A stretch of 64,000 nucleotides of DNA from Io17-Chloro-G2 sp963663135 (GTDB lineage: Bacteria; Chloroflexota; Dehalococcoidia; Lucifugimonadales; UBA3495). The position numbers were made by a program, and so were the translations under genes. The notes beneath the pieces were generated by a model. It was not told the origin of the DNA. It did not search any database and was given only the letters and a program-made list of their open reading frames with translations. Location: contig CAXXRM010000005.1 in assembly GCA_963663135.2 (NCBI GenBank), positions 62,001 to 126,000 of the forward strand. The letters run 5' to 3'. Positions 7,698 to 16,877 of the stretch are shown here, piece by piece. Positions within the stretch are counted from its first letter, which is position 1. The number at the start of each line of letters is the position of its first letter.

Positions 7698-9122
7698 CTA
7701 ACCGAACTGAAATTCAGCGGTCGCGGCAATCATCTGGAGCATCTCACCGGTCCGCCGGTTAAACTCGGCCTGCTCGCCGGCCGACGCATGGGTCAGGTTC
7801 CCGGCCTTCTGGGCGTGAGCGGTCAACTCGCCGCGGGTCTCGTCGGAGACAAGCAAGGGGCCTACCAGGTCGAGACAACCCTCAACAAACTCTGTGGGAG
7901 TGAGGTTGGTTCCCTGGGACGCCAGCCTGTGGACTATGTCCCTGACACCGGGCGTTTCAGTGTTGCCCAGGAATTCGGAGGCGAAGTTAATCCGCTCCAC
8001 CAGGGTTCCGCTGTCGATCCACTCCCGGCCGGTGTGCCAACCTTCAACCGTCGGAGGATTCATCAGGTCCATGCCCATATACTTGGGCTCCTGAGAGATC
8101 TCGTACAGCCCCGGTTTGACTTCCTGATGCTCGCCAACCATCCGCAAAGTGCCGGCGACCACTTCCGCAGGGCTCTTTACCTTGGCGTAGCGCACGTCAT
8201 CAGACTTGAAGAAGTCGGAGGTGAACAGGACCTTCAACATTGCGCCTATGTTGTAGTCGGAATCGAAGTAGGCCTTTTCCAGGGCCTTGATCGCTTCCTG
8301 GTCACGGGGCGGGGTCAGGCGCCATGCCGGGATCTGGGGCTCGTCGGCCACGAAGTAGTTATAGAGGTGGCGGGCGAGATACCTGGCGGTGGCCGGCTGT
8401 TTGCAGATGATGTCAATAATGTCATTGCCGTTCAACCTGCCGGTCTCCCCCAGGAAAGTCTTTTCGCCGTCGTCGTGGTCGGCGGGGTCAAACCGGAAAT
8501 TCCAAGGGCTGCGGCCGTAGGGGAAGGGCGGGTAGGTGGGTTCCACGCTCCAACCGGTGAAAGCCCTGGCGCAAGTCTTCACGTCGTCTTCGGAGTAGTT
8601 GAACTGCTCATCCATGCCCACGCCCAGGGAGAAGAGCTCCAACAGTTCACGTCCGTAGTTTTCGTTGAGGGCTACCTTGTGGCTTTCGGTGTTGTCCAGG
8701 TAGTACATCATTCCGGCGAAGGTGGACAGTTTCATCAGAAGCTCGCGGAAGCTGCCCATTCCATATTCCCGGAACATCTGGATCATCCGGCCCATTTCCT
8801 GGCCGCTGTCGATCTTGCTATGCCCGGCGCAGAGAATCATGTGCCAGAACAGCGCCATCTTTTCCTGGAGCTGCCGGGGGCTGTTGACCATCCGGTAGAC
8901 CCATTCCAAGACCAGGTTTTCGATTCCGGCGGACTGGTGATAGGAAGGGTTGTACCGAAGAATCAGGTCTTCTTCCAGGTTGGGCTGGTCATTGGGATTC
9001 AGCAACTCTTCCACCGTTGCTCCATACCCTTTGGCCGCTCTAGCCTCGATTTCCTCGCGGCTCGCTCCGAAGCCCGCTCGCCGCATCAGGTGGGCCATCA
9101 GTGCTACTTCTTGATCTGCCAT
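7698..9122 (-). CDS. DUF1800 protein
   Basis: 474-aa DUF1800 protein. The N-terminal AHLMRRAGFGASREEIEA and the central LALFWHMILCAGHSKID/ALNENYGRELLELFSLG regions are typical. The C-terminal part holds the MDLMNPPTVEGWHTGREWI motif. The family is almost always paired with DUF1501, as here, and has no settled biochemical role. Start 9122 is chosen because GGAGG lies 5 nt upstream; the longer form beginning at 9134 would bury that site in its own codons. No signal peptide is seen. A TATAAT at 9203-9208 (minus strand) could be the operon's -10, but no good -35 accompanies it. Confidence 0.85.
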   Translation of the reverse strand: MADQEVALMAHLMRRAGFGASREEIEARAAKGYGATVEELLNPNDQPNLEEDLILRYNPSYHQSAGIENLVLEWVYRMVNSPRQLQEKMALFWHMILCAGHSKIDSGQEMGRMIQMFREYGMGSFRELLMKLSTFAGMMYYLDNTESHKVALNENYGRELLELFSLGVGMDEQFNYSEDDVKTCARAFTGWSVEPTYPPFPYGRSPWNFRFDPADHDDGEKTFLGETGRLNGNDIIDIICKQPATARYLARHLYNYFVADEPQIPAWRLTPPRDQEAIKALEKAYFDSDYNIGAMLKVLFTSDFFKSDDVRYAKVKSPAEVVAGTLRMVGEHQEVKPGLYEISQEPKYMGMDLMNPPTVEGWHTGREWIDSGTLVERINFASEFLGNTETPGVRDIVHRLASQGTNLTPTEFVEGCLDLVGPLLVSDETRGELTAHAQKAGNLTHASAGEQAEFNRRTGEMLQMIAATAEFQFG

Positions 9123-9134
9123 ATGCTCCTCCAT

Positions 9135-9738
9135 ACATTTTTCTGTTGTCCAGCCATGTTCCTCGCCTGACCCCTATGATGTTAGGCCAAAAAACCTGTC
9201 CGATTATAAGCCGGTTGACGGTCGTTTTCGCTCAACCTGATTAGGCTTCCAATTTGGGCAAGGCTTTTTGGTAACAATGGTTACGATGTAATAAGATATT
9301 ATAACCTTCCGGTAGTGTCAATCAGTTGGTCGGCGGTGAAATTCTTTGACCGCGTGCCTGAAAGTCTTGCCGTGGTTCCTGTCATCCAACCCTCTATATC
9401 CGCACATCGAAACGGAATAATTATAGCACGCCAAGACCGCCGTAGCGATGGCCACACGCCTGCGAAACAGTCCCTGTCAGTTGTCATTAGACGCCCCCGT
9501 CGCTATCGCAGCAGGGGCAATCCAGACCCTGGTTGTCGAGCAGGTTGTTAGTGGCGACAGAGGCGTTTCCGGTATGGGCGAGCTTGGCGCGTCGTAAGAA
9601 CTTCCTTGGAACCTGCCGGATTCCCGCTGCGTGGAGAATGACTGAGGAGAGGTGGCTAATGCATCCCAAACCCTGGCCAACCTGTCGATAAAGCCTCCTG
9701 TCTACATAGGATCTGTGTAGCGAATAAGATATCCTCGC
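9135..9738. other. Long intergenic region
   Basis: About 600 nt between the divergent DUF1800 operon and the secreted netrin-like gene. Short open frames here have no ribosome site or protein-like composition. It contains an AT-rich patch at 9275-9305 and the 14-mer GGATTCCCGCTGCG (9618-9631), which recurs at 59805-59818 in another non-coding stretch. I see no RNA gene. Confidence 0.4.
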
Positions 9739-9744
9739 TATAAT
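9739..9744 (+). promoter_or_regulatory. Candidate -10 (TATAAT) almost on the start codon
   Basis: A perfect TATAAT at 9739-9744 lies 6 nt before ATG 9751, and no Shine-Dalgarno sequence precedes that ATG. If used, transcription would begin at or next to the start codon, giving a leaderless mRNA. The -35 region is poor. Confidence 0.4.
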
Positions 9745-9750
9745 CGGTAT

Positions 9751-10326
9751 ATGACAATGCTCAGGATTGCCCTGCTGGCCGCGCTATTCATCGCCTGGCC
9801 CGTGTCAAATTTGGGCCAGGTCTATGCGTGCTCCTGTGCAATGCCTGGAACTCCTGCCGAAGAATTGGCCAACTCTTCCCTGGTCTTCGCCGGCTCCGCC
9901 GTGTCGATACGAGAGGACCAGCCGTTTCTGGGGATCGACCGGCTGCCGGCGAACGGACCGACAACCTTAGAGTTCAAGGTCGATACAGTGTGGAAGGGGA
10001 ATACAAAGGAAACAATGACCCTCGAAACAGCCCGTTACGGCGCCAGCTGTGGTTTTACCTTCGTGGAAGAGGAAGAATACATCGTCTACTCCCGCGACGG
10101 TAAGACTGTCAGTCTGTGCAGCCGGACTCGGTCCCTGAGTGATGCGCAGGAAGACCTCGCCGCCTTGGGCGAGGGGGAGTCGGCCGGGCCGAAGCTCACC
10201 GGCGAAACTTCAGAGACCGCCGGGGGATGCGGCGTATCACCGGGCGCCAGCCTCGCATCCGCCGATACGGCGTTGTTTGTCCTGTTGGCAGGCCTGATGT
10301 TCTGTCGGCAACGGAAGCACGGTTAA
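9751..10326 (+). CDS. Secreted netrin/TIMP-like protein with C-terminal anchor signal
   Basis: 191-aa exported protein. A signal peptide (LRIALLAALFIAWPVS) is followed by YACSCAMPGTPAEELANSSLVF, the cysteine-rich opening of NTR/TIMP-like domains, then a beta-rich body (EFKVDTVWKGN, YGASCGFTFVEEEEYIVYS, LCSRTRSL). The C-terminus has a cysteine motif (GGCGVSPG), a hydrophobic segment (TALFVLLAGLMF) and a basic end (CRQRKHG). That tripartite tail resembles bacterial sorting signals of the Cys-type CTERM class. Function is unknown; animal TIMPs inhibit metalloproteases, but bacterial relatives are uncharacterised. No ribosome site precedes the ATG. Confidence 0.72.
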   Translation: MTMLRIALLAALFIAWPVSNLGQVYACSCAMPGTPAEELANSSLVFAGSAVSIREDQPFLGIDRLPANGPTTLEFKVDTVWKGNTKETMTLETARYGASCGFTFVEEEEYIVYSRDGKTVSLCSRTRSLSDAQEDLAALGEGESAGPKLTGETSETAGGCGVSPGASLASADTALFVLLAGLMFCRQRKHG

Positions 10327-10538
10327 CCCTTCAACCACCTTCAGTGCGCCAAGCTGATGAAGCCCCGTTCTTCCGATGTGCTGCCAACCCCTGGTTTCAA
10401 AAAGCTTCTCCCCCGGTCATCTAGCCCAATGGTCTCCTCACACGGGCTATTCAACATCGATGTGGCAGTAGAACGGCGCATGCGCGCTACACCCACAATC
10501 CCATAGGGCGACGCAAATAACACCCAAGATGTGCCTAC

Positions 10539-10567
10539 TTGACACCGGCAAGTCGCTAAGCTAGGAT
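10539..10567 (+). promoter_or_regulatory. Sigma-70 promoter of the hopanoid operon
   Basis: TTGACA (10539-10544), a 17-nt spacer and TAGGAT (10562-10567). The predicted start near 10574 leaves a leader of about 110 nt before the prenyl synthase gene. The rest of the 10327-10683 gap shows nothing else I can name. Confidence 0.68.
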
Positions 10568-10683
10568 GCCCGCCATCGGATAACGATGTAACGTTGGTAA
10601 TCAGCCCGGCCTTTCTAGAGTCTGGCAACAGGTGTGGGTAAAGGAATCAAGCCCTATGGATTCCCCAGCCTGAGTTTGCAACA

Positions 10684-11775
10684 ATGCGCCGTAACTCCAC
10701 TAACTCCCCTATCCCAGCCGTGGCCGAGAGATCTCGGTGGCCGGAACTGCCGGCCATTTTCTCCCGGTACAAAGACTCGATAGAGAACGAACTGTTACGG
10801 TCTGTCCCCGAGTCTCAGGACAACCACCTCGATTCACATTTGCGGTACCATCTGGGATGGGTAGACCAGGCGGGCGCGCCCGTCGAAACCGCCCTGTCCC
10901 AAGGCAAGGCCCTCCGCCCAACTCTCTGCCTTTTCGCCTGCGAGGCCCTGGAGGCAGACTTGGCCCGGGCTCTCCCGGCAGCGGCGGCCTTGGAATTGAC
11001 CCACAATTTCTCTTTGATTCACGACGATATTCAAGACCAGGATGTGGAACGTCGGCACCAACCCACTCTATGGTCCCTGTGGGGTGTCCCCCGAGCCCTG
11101 GTAGCCGGCGACGGTCTACAATCCGTAGCAAACCTCGCCCTGTCTTACGTGGCCGGCCCGTCTGTGGCGGCTGAGACTGCCCTGAGGGTTTCGCAAATCC
11201 TCAACGAGAGCACCTTGGAGATGATCCAGGGGCAGTGCCTGGACCTGGGTTTCGAATCCAGAACAGACATAGCGGCTGATGACTACCTTCAGATGATCGC
11301 TTTCAAAACCGGCGCGTTGATTCGGAGCGGGCTGGAAATTGGCGCCCTGCTGGCAACTGGCGACCCTGCGGCCTTTGAAGCATTCTCGGGGTTTGGCAAC
11401 AGCGTGGGTCGGGCCTTCCAGATACGGGACGATTACCTGGGGATTTGGGGCGACCAAGCCACCACCGGCAAGGCGGCCGGCAATGACATAAGGCGACGAA
11501 AAAAGACCTTCCCGGTAGTTTTCGCCCTGGAGAAAACCTCCGGGGAAGCCCGGCGGGAGTTGCTGCGTATCTACGGCATCGAGGAACCGGACGACGACGA
11601 CGTGACGCAGGTGCTGGGCATATTGGACGACGTGGGCGCCCAGGAACAGTCCCGCAGTATCACCCAGGCCAGCGCAAACCAGGCGCTGGAGGCGTTGAAC
11701 CGCATCAAATTGCCCGAGTGGGCCGTAGCCGAAGCCGAGTCGTTGGTGGATTTTCTATCCAACCGGGAGTTCTAA
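10684..11775 (+). CDS. Polyprenyl diphosphate synthase (probably farnesyl/geranylgeranyl)
   Basis: 363-aa trans-isoprenyl diphosphate synthase. First aspartate-rich motif HDDIQDQD near residue 116, with LALTHNF-like helix before it; second motif QIRDDYLGIWGD near residue 247; GNDIRRRKKTFPVV follows, with the usual basic residues. It condenses isopentenyl units into a C15-C20 diphosphate. As first gene of the hopanoid operon it likely feeds farnesyl diphosphate to the squalene synthase at 17.3 kb. Length is slightly above the usual 300-330 because of an N-terminal extension. ATG 10684 lacks a clear ribosome site, so the start could lie a little downstream. Confidence 0.86.
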   Translation: MRRNSTNSPIPAVAERSRWPELPAIFSRYKDSIENELLRSVPESQDNHLDSHLRYHLGWVDQAGAPVETALSQGKALRPTLCLFACEALEADLARALPAAAALELTHNFSLIHDDIQDQDVERRHQPTLWSLWGVPRALVAGDGLQSVANLALSYVAGPSVAAETALRVSQILNESTLEMIQGQCLDLGFESRTDIAADDYLQMIAFKTGALIRSGLEIGALLATGDPAAFEAFSGFGNSVGRAFQIRDDYLGIWGDQATTGKAAGNDIRRRKKTFPVVFALEKTSGEARRELLRIYGIEEPDDDDVTQVLGILDDVGAQEQSRSITQASANQALEALNRIKLPEWAVAEAESLVDFLSNREF

Positions 11776-11867
11776 GGCTGTGGCGTCGAATTCTTGAGTT
11801 CAATCAAACAGTATCAACTCAGCGTGAAATCGGCCCTTACCTGGATCCAGTTTAATTAGAAGGTGAT

Positions 11868-12908
11868 ATGACAACTGCAAAACGGCCGGCGGAACTAGCG
11901 GTCCGATTAGCGTGGTACATAATGAAAAACCGCCTTAAAGGCCGGAAGCGGTTTCCCCTGGTCACCATGCTGGAGCCGTTGGAAATGTGCAACCTGGCTT
12001 GCACCGGTTGCGGCCGGATCCGGGAATACAAGCCGGTGCTGGACAAGTTGATGCCGGTTGATGAAGCCTTGTCGGCGGTCCGGCAGGCCGGGGCGCCCAT
12101 TGTATCCATTGCCGGTGGTGAACCCACAATTCATCCCCGGATTGACCAGATTATCAACACCTTGGTGGCAGAAAAGTACTTTGTGTACTGTTGCACCAAC
12201 GGCCTCCTGTTGGAGAGAATGCTGCCCAAAATCCCGCCCTCCAAGTATTTCAGTTGGGTGGTCCACGTTGACGGAATGGAAGAAAGCCACGACGAGGCAG
12301 TGGCCCGCAAAGGGGTATTTAAAAAGGCGATCCAGGGCATAGAACTCGCCCTGGACCAGGGATACCGGGTTTGCACCAACACCACCGTGTTCCGGGGCAG
12401 CGACGTTGCCGATCTGTGGGAGATGTTCCGGTTTGTGGGCGGCCTTGGCGTGGAAGGATCAATGATATCCCCGGGGTTTGACTTTGAAGACGCGCCGGTC
12501 CAGGACATGTTCCTGACCCGAAGGGAATCCCAGGGGATGTTCCAAAAACTCCTGGACCCGGCCAAGACCGAGGGGATGCGCTTTTACAACAACCCCCTCT
12601 ACCTCAACTTTCTCAAGGGGGAAAGGGACTATCAGTGCACGGCTTGGTCCAACCCCACCTACACGGTTATGGGCTGGCGCAAGCCCTGTTATCCCTTGGC
12701 CGATGAGCACGTGGAAGACGTGCAAGAGCTTTACGACGCCGAATTGTGGGAGAAGTACGGAGTAGGCAAAGACCCCCGATGTGCAAATTGCATGATGCAT
12801 TGCGGGTTCGAGTCGGCCACCATCTTCCAGGCGGTATCCACCCCCAAGGATTGGGTGACGTTGATCAAGTCCGGGGCCGCGAAAAACGGAGGTCTTACCG
12901 CCGCCTGA
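11868..12908 (+). CDS. hpnH: Hopanoid radical SAM protein HpnH (adenosylhopane synthase)
   Basis: 346-aa radical SAM enzyme that joins the 5'-deoxyadenosyl group to hopene, giving adenosylhopane, the first step of side-chain extension. The [4Fe-4S] cysteines are in CNLACTGCGR near residue 43; GGEPTIHP (the GGE motif) and the conserved C-terminal CANCMMHCGFE follow. Length and order match HpnH closely. AAGGTGAT lies just before ATG 11868. It is 92 nt after the prenyl synthase and 39 nt before hpnG, the enzyme expected to act on its product. Confidence 0.93.
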   Translation: MTTAKRPAELAVRLAWYIMKNRLKGRKRFPLVTMLEPLEMCNLACTGCGRIREYKPVLDKLMPVDEALSAVRQAGAPIVSIAGGEPTIHPRIDQIINTLVAEKYFVYCCTNGLLLERMLPKIPPSKYFSWVVHVDGMEESHDEAVARKGVFKKAIQGIELALDQGYRVCTNTTVFRGSDVADLWEMFRFVGGLGVEGSMISPGFDFEDAPVQDMFLTRRESQGMFQKLLDPAKTEGMRFYNNPLYLNFLKGERDYQCTAWSNPTYTVMGWRKPCYPLADEHVEDVQELYDAELWEKYGVGKDPRCANCMMHCGFESATIFQAVSTPKDWVTLIKSGAAKNGGLTAA

Positions 12909-12947
12909 CCCGGGCGGTGGCTTTCGATAGGAAATGTTGACGAACAA

Positions 12948-13772
12948 ATGTTAACGATAGTCGCCAGCATGGAGCGCGAGTTGTTCGGCGTGAGACGGGT
13001 GTTGAAACCCGGTCAGGGGCACGAATTGCGCGTTGTCGGAATTGGCCCGGACCGGGCAGGCGACGCCATGGGGCAAATATTTTCCACGGAGGTGGGGGCC
13101 GGTCCCCGCGGTCCCGTCCTCATGTTGGGGGTGGCCGGGGCGGTGGACCCTCTGCTCAAAGCTGGGGACTTGATTTTGGCTTCCAACTACCTCCGGCTGT
13201 CCAATCCGGCCGGCTCCTCCGGCGCGGCGCACCTGGAATCGTTAGCTCCGGATCTACGTATGAGCCGGTTGGCAGACCGCGCCGCGGCGCAGGCCGGCCT
13301 GCCGGTCAACCACGGACCCTCCCTCACGGTGGATTCGGTGGTCAGACTCGCCGAGGAGAAGGCGCAGCTTCATCGGGACCTTTCCGCAAACTCGGTGAAC
13401 ATGGAAGACTTTGCAGTGGCGTCCATTGCCCACCGGTTTTGCGTGCCGTTCCTCTCTGCCCGAGTGATTTTGGACACCTGCGAACAACCTTTACCCGCAT
13501 ATCTCGCCAGCCTCTCGGGTCCGGTGTCCCGGTCAGTCCTAGCCGTGGCGACGAAACCATGGCGAATCACCGAGTTGGCGGCGCTGTCCGCGCGGATGCG
13601 CCGAGCGCAATCCGTCCTGGCCCGGTTCGCCCAGGCTTTTGTTCACGAATTTGAGGCCACCGGGACCTCCGCCATCCCTGCCAAACCCGGTATGGCCATA
13701 CCCGGTATGAGTGGGTTTCGATTCTCCGGTGAGACCGTTGGTATGGGTTCCTCCGAGGTCATCCGGTCATGA
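12948..13772 (+). CDS. hpnG: Hopanoid-associated nucleosidase/phosphorylase HpnG
   Basis: 274-aa protein of the purine nucleoside phosphorylase fold. HpnG removes adenine from adenosylhopane to leave (phospho)ribosylhopane. The N-terminal IVASMERELFGVRR, the LGVAGAVDPLLKAGDLILAS substrate loop and NMEDFAVASIAHRFCVPF (the M-E-D purine/ribose contact) are visible. It follows hpnH and its stop overlaps the hpnA start (ATGA), indicating translational coupling. Identification rests on both fold and location. Confidence 0.86.
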   Translation: MLTIVASMERELFGVRRVLKPGQGHELRVVGIGPDRAGDAMGQIFSTEVGAGPRGPVLMLGVAGAVDPLLKAGDLILASNYLRLSNPAGSSGAAHLESLAPDLRMSRLADRAAAQAGLPVNHGPSLTVDSVVRLAEEKAQLHRDLSANSVNMEDFAVASIAHRFCVPFLSARVILDTCEQPLPAYLASLSGPVSRSVLAVATKPWRITELAALSARMRRAQSVLARFAQAFVHEFEATGTSAIPAKPGMAIPGMSGFRFSGETVGMGSSEVIRS

Positions 13773-14788
13773 AAGTGCTGGTCACCGGCGCAACCGGGTT
13801 CATCGGGGGCAACCTGGCGCGGATGTTGTGGAGCCGCGGCTACGAAGTCAGCGCGTTGGTCAGGAGGGGCAGCGACGCTCGGGCGCTGCAGGACACTGGA
13901 ATCCGGCAAGTGGCCGGGGATATCCTGGACCGGGATTCGCTGGACAGCGTGGTCCGCGGCTGCGAGGCTGTCTTTCATTGCGCCGCCGCCTACACTTTTT
14001 GGAGCCCGGACCCGAGCCTGGTCCACCGGACCAACGTGACCGGGACCGAGAATGTCCTCGACGCGGCCGGAGACGCCGGGGTTCCCCGCATTGTTTACAC
14101 CAGCACGGTGTCAACCATCGGGCTGCCTGACGGTGGTTCCGCCGGAGAACCGGGAGACGAGGATACGCCGGTCCAGGCGCATCATTTGGTCGGGGTGTAC
14201 AAGAATTCAAAATTCGAGGCCGAGAAACTGGCCCTGGACAAGGCCGAACAGGGTCTGCCGGTGGTGGTGGTTAACCCCACTGCACCGGTGGGAGCCTGGG
14301 ACATCAAGCCAACGCCCACCGGCAGAATGGTGCTGGATTTCCTACGGGGACGCGTCCCGGTGTACATCAACACCGGGATGAACCTGGTGGACGTGGCAGA
14401 CGTTGCCGCCGGGCACATTCTGGCCATGGAAAAGGGGAGAACCGGCCAGCGGTACGTTTTGGGTAACGTCAATCTATCCCTGAAGCAAGTATTCACTATG
14501 CTCGGGGAGTTAACCGGATTGCCGGTCCCACGCTTCAGGGCGCCACTCTGGCTGGTAGTCGCCGCCGGTCGCCTGGATGGGTTGGTCGAAGGCAAGTTGA
14601 TGCGCCGGCGCCCCACAATCCCACTGGAGGGCGTCCGGATCGCCAAGCGACCCATGTACGTTAGGTGCGACAAAGCAATCGAAGAACTGGGACTGCCGCA
14701 GAGCCCGGTGGAGAACGCGCTTCGCGACTCCATTGCGTGGTTCGCCGGTAACGGGTACGTAAACCTCAAACACGCAGGGTCAAGATGA
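13769..14788 (+). CDS. hpnA: Hopanoid-associated sugar epimerase HpnA
   Basis: 339-aa extended SDR. The Rossmann motif GATGFIGGNL opens the protein (near residue 7), the Tyr-Lys pair is in VYKNSKFEAEKLAL (YxxxK, near residue 146), and NPTAPVGAWDIKPTPTGRMV matches the HpnA family. HpnA is regularly found in hopanoid loci and is thought to act on the ribosyl side chain; its exact reaction is unproven. It overlaps hpnG upstream and the cyclase gene downstream by 4 nt each, a tightly coupled trio. Confidence 0.87.
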   Translation: MKVLVTGATGFIGGNLARMLWSRGYEVSALVRRGSDARALQDTGIRQVAGDILDRDSLDSVVRGCEAVFHCAAAYTFWSPDPSLVHRTNVTGTENVLDAAGDAGVPRIVYTSTVSTIGLPDGGSAGEPGDEDTPVQAHHLVGVYKNSKFEAEKLALDKAEQGLPVVVVNPTAPVGAWDIKPTPTGRMVLDFLRGRVPVYINTGMNLVDVADVAAGHILAMEKGRTGQRYVLGNVNLSLKQVFTMLGELTGLPVPRFRAPLWLVVAAGRLDGLVEGKLMRRRPTIPLEGVRIAKRPMYVRCDKAIEELGLPQSPVENALRDSIAWFAGNGYVNLKHAGSR

Positions 14789-16872
14789 TTTCTGACTCCC
14801 CGCGGGTCGAGCGCCCGCTTTCCAGAGACGCAGTGGACCGAACTGTGGCCCGCTGCCAGGAGTTCTTTCGCTCCAACCAATTTCAAGAAGGGTACTGGTG
14901 GGGCCGGCTGGAAGCCAACCCGACCATGGAAGCCGAGTACCTATTGCTTTCCCATTTTCTGGGCAAGGGCGACCCGGTACGTTGGGCCAAAATTGTTAGG
15001 TACATCCTGCAACAGCAGAACGAAGACGGGTCCTGGAGCCAGTACTACCAGGCTCCGGGAGACCTGAGCACCTCGGTGGAATGCTACTTCGCGTTGAAGT
15101 TAGCGGGGCAGCCGGCGGACTCCGAGCCCATGCAGAAGGCCAGGGAGTTCATTCTGTCGTTGGGCGGCGTTCCGAATACGCGCGTGTTCACTAAAATCTG
15201 GCTGGCATTGTTCGGTCAGTGGGACTGGAAGGGCACTCCTAACATGCCGCCGGAGCTGATGCTGTTGCCCACTTGGGCGCCCTTCAACATCTACGAGTTT
15301 TCAAGCTGGGCCCGGGGCACGATTGTGCCAATGCTGATAATCCTCACCCACCAGCCCATCTGCCGGGTGCCCGAGTACGCCAACATAGACGAGATTTACC
15401 CACTACCCCGAACCCTGATTGATTACTCCCTGCCCGAACCCGACCTCAGTTGGGGTTGGCCCAAGCTGTTTTACTACGTAGACCGAGCTATCTCCCTGTA
15501 CCAAAAGCTGCCATTACATCCCCTGCGCGGACGGTCGGAGCGCCTTATCGTCGATTGGCTCAAGGAGCATCAGGAGCGTGATGGCTCCTGGGGCGGCATT
15601 CAACCCCCGTGGGTCTACAGTTTGATCGCCCTCCACCATCTTGGGTTCCCCATGGACGACCCCATCATGGACGCCGGGTTCAACGGCTTCGAGGGATTTG
15701 CCATCGAAGATGAAGAAACCTTCATCATTCAACCGTGCATCTCCCCGGTTTGGGACACATGCCTAGCGCAAATCGCATTGACCGAATCCGGAATCGCCCC
15801 CAACGCCCCTATGATTCAGAAGTCCACCCGGTGGTTGTTGGACCAGCAGATTCTGGACCCCGGGGATTGGAAGGTCCGGGCCAAGACGGCCGAGCCGGGC
15901 GGCTGGGCCTTTGAGTTCCAGAACGTCCACTACCCTGACATCGACGACGCGAGCGAGGTCATAATGGCTCTGGCTCAGGCCAAATTGAGTCCGGACCAGG
16001 ACGCCCGCCGGAACCGGGCCATTCGACGGTGCATCGATTGGGTCCTGGCGCTCCAGAGCAAAAACGGAGGATGGGCCGCCTTTGATAAGGACAACAACCG
16101 CAAATACCTGGCTAAACTGCCATTTTCAGACTTCGGCGAACTATTGGACCCGCCCAGCGTCGACGTAACCGCCCACTTGGTGGAAATGTTTGGGAAGGTG
16201 GGTTACACCCGCAACTTTCCACCAGTCAAACGGGCCTACGATTTTATTCTCAAGGAACAGGAAGCGGATGGCTCTTGGTTTGGCCGCTGGGGGGTCAACT
16301 ACATCTACGGGATAGGCGCGGTCCTGCCCGCCCTGGAGGCAATTGGCGAGGACATGGCGCTGCCTTACGTGCGCAGAGCCGTCCATTGGCTGTTGGACCA
16401 CCAAAACGATGACGGGGGATGGGGGGAGAGTTGCGCATCATACGTGGACCCTGATTCGCACGGCGTGGGTCCCAGCACTGCATCCCAAACGGCCTGGGCG
16501 TTGTTGGCGTTGCTGGCATCTGGAGAACAGAACAGCGCCGCGGTCCAGGAAGGCATTTCCTATTTGATTGAAACCCAAACCGCCGAGGGTTGCTGGGACG
16601 AGCCCTATTTCACCGGGGCCGGTTTCCCGGGCTACCTGGTCGGCGAGCGACTCGATAGACCACCCCAACCCGGTGAAAGAGGGTACCAGGGCACAAATAT
16701 GTCCGGCGGATTCATGATTAACTATCACCACTACCGGAACTATTGGCCTCTGTTGGCGCTGGGCAGGTATCGAAACACAACAAACTCCCATGGCAACAAC
16801 GGAAGCCAGGACCAATCGGCCCCCCAAGCCAACCGGGCTGAGGGACCGGTTGAACACCAAAAAGGACGCTGA
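14785..16872 (+). CDS. shc: Squalene-hopene cyclase
   Basis: 695-aa cyclase that folds squalene into hopene/hopanol at the membrane. The proton-donating DXDD motif appears as PDIDDASEV near residue 385 (the usual T-A after it is A-S). QW repeats occur along the length: QNEDGSW, QERDGSWGG, QSKNGGWAAFDKDNN, QEADGSWFGRWGV, QNDDGGWGE and QTAEGCWDE. The C-terminus ends MINYHHYRNYWPLLALGRY, typical of bacterial enzymes, plus a short polar tail. It overlaps hpnA by 4 nt and precedes yjbQ by 5 nt. Core enzyme of the operon. Confidence 0.96.
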   Translation: MISDSPRVERPLSRDAVDRTVARCQEFFRSNQFQEGYWWGRLEANPTMEAEYLLLSHFLGKGDPVRWAKIVRYILQQQNEDGSWSQYYQAPGDLSTSVECYFALKLAGQPADSEPMQKAREFILSLGGVPNTRVFTKIWLALFGQWDWKGTPNMPPELMLLPTWAPFNIYEFSSWARGTIVPMLIILTHQPICRVPEYANIDEIYPLPRTLIDYSLPEPDLSWGWPKLFYYVDRAISLYQKLPLHPLRGRSERLIVDWLKEHQERDGSWGGIQPPWVYSLIALHHLGFPMDDPIMDAGFNGFEGFAIEDEETFIIQPCISPVWDTCLAQIALTESGIAPNAPMIQKSTRWLLDQQILDPGDWKVRAKTAEPGGWAFEFQNVHYPDIDDASEVIMALAQAKLSPDQDARRNRAIRRCIDWVLALQSKNGGWAAFDKDNNRKYLAKLPFSDFGELLDPPSVDVTAHLVEMFGKVGYTRNFPPVKRAYDFILKEQEADGSWFGRWGVNYIYGIGAVLPALEAIGEDMALPYVRRAVHWLLDHQNDDGGWGESCASYVDPDSHGVGPSTASQTAWALLALLASGEQNSAAVQEGISYLIETQTAEGCWDEPYFTGAGFPGYLVGERLDRPPQPGERGYQGTNMSGGFMINYHHYRNYWPLLALGRYRNTTNSHGNNGSQDQSAPQANRAEGPVEHQKGR

Positions 16873-16877
16873 AGATT

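Noticed and set aside
7662..9170. 502-codon plus-strand frame across the DUF1800 gene
   Set aside because: Antisense shadow; the DUF1800 motifs and ribosome site are on the minus strand.
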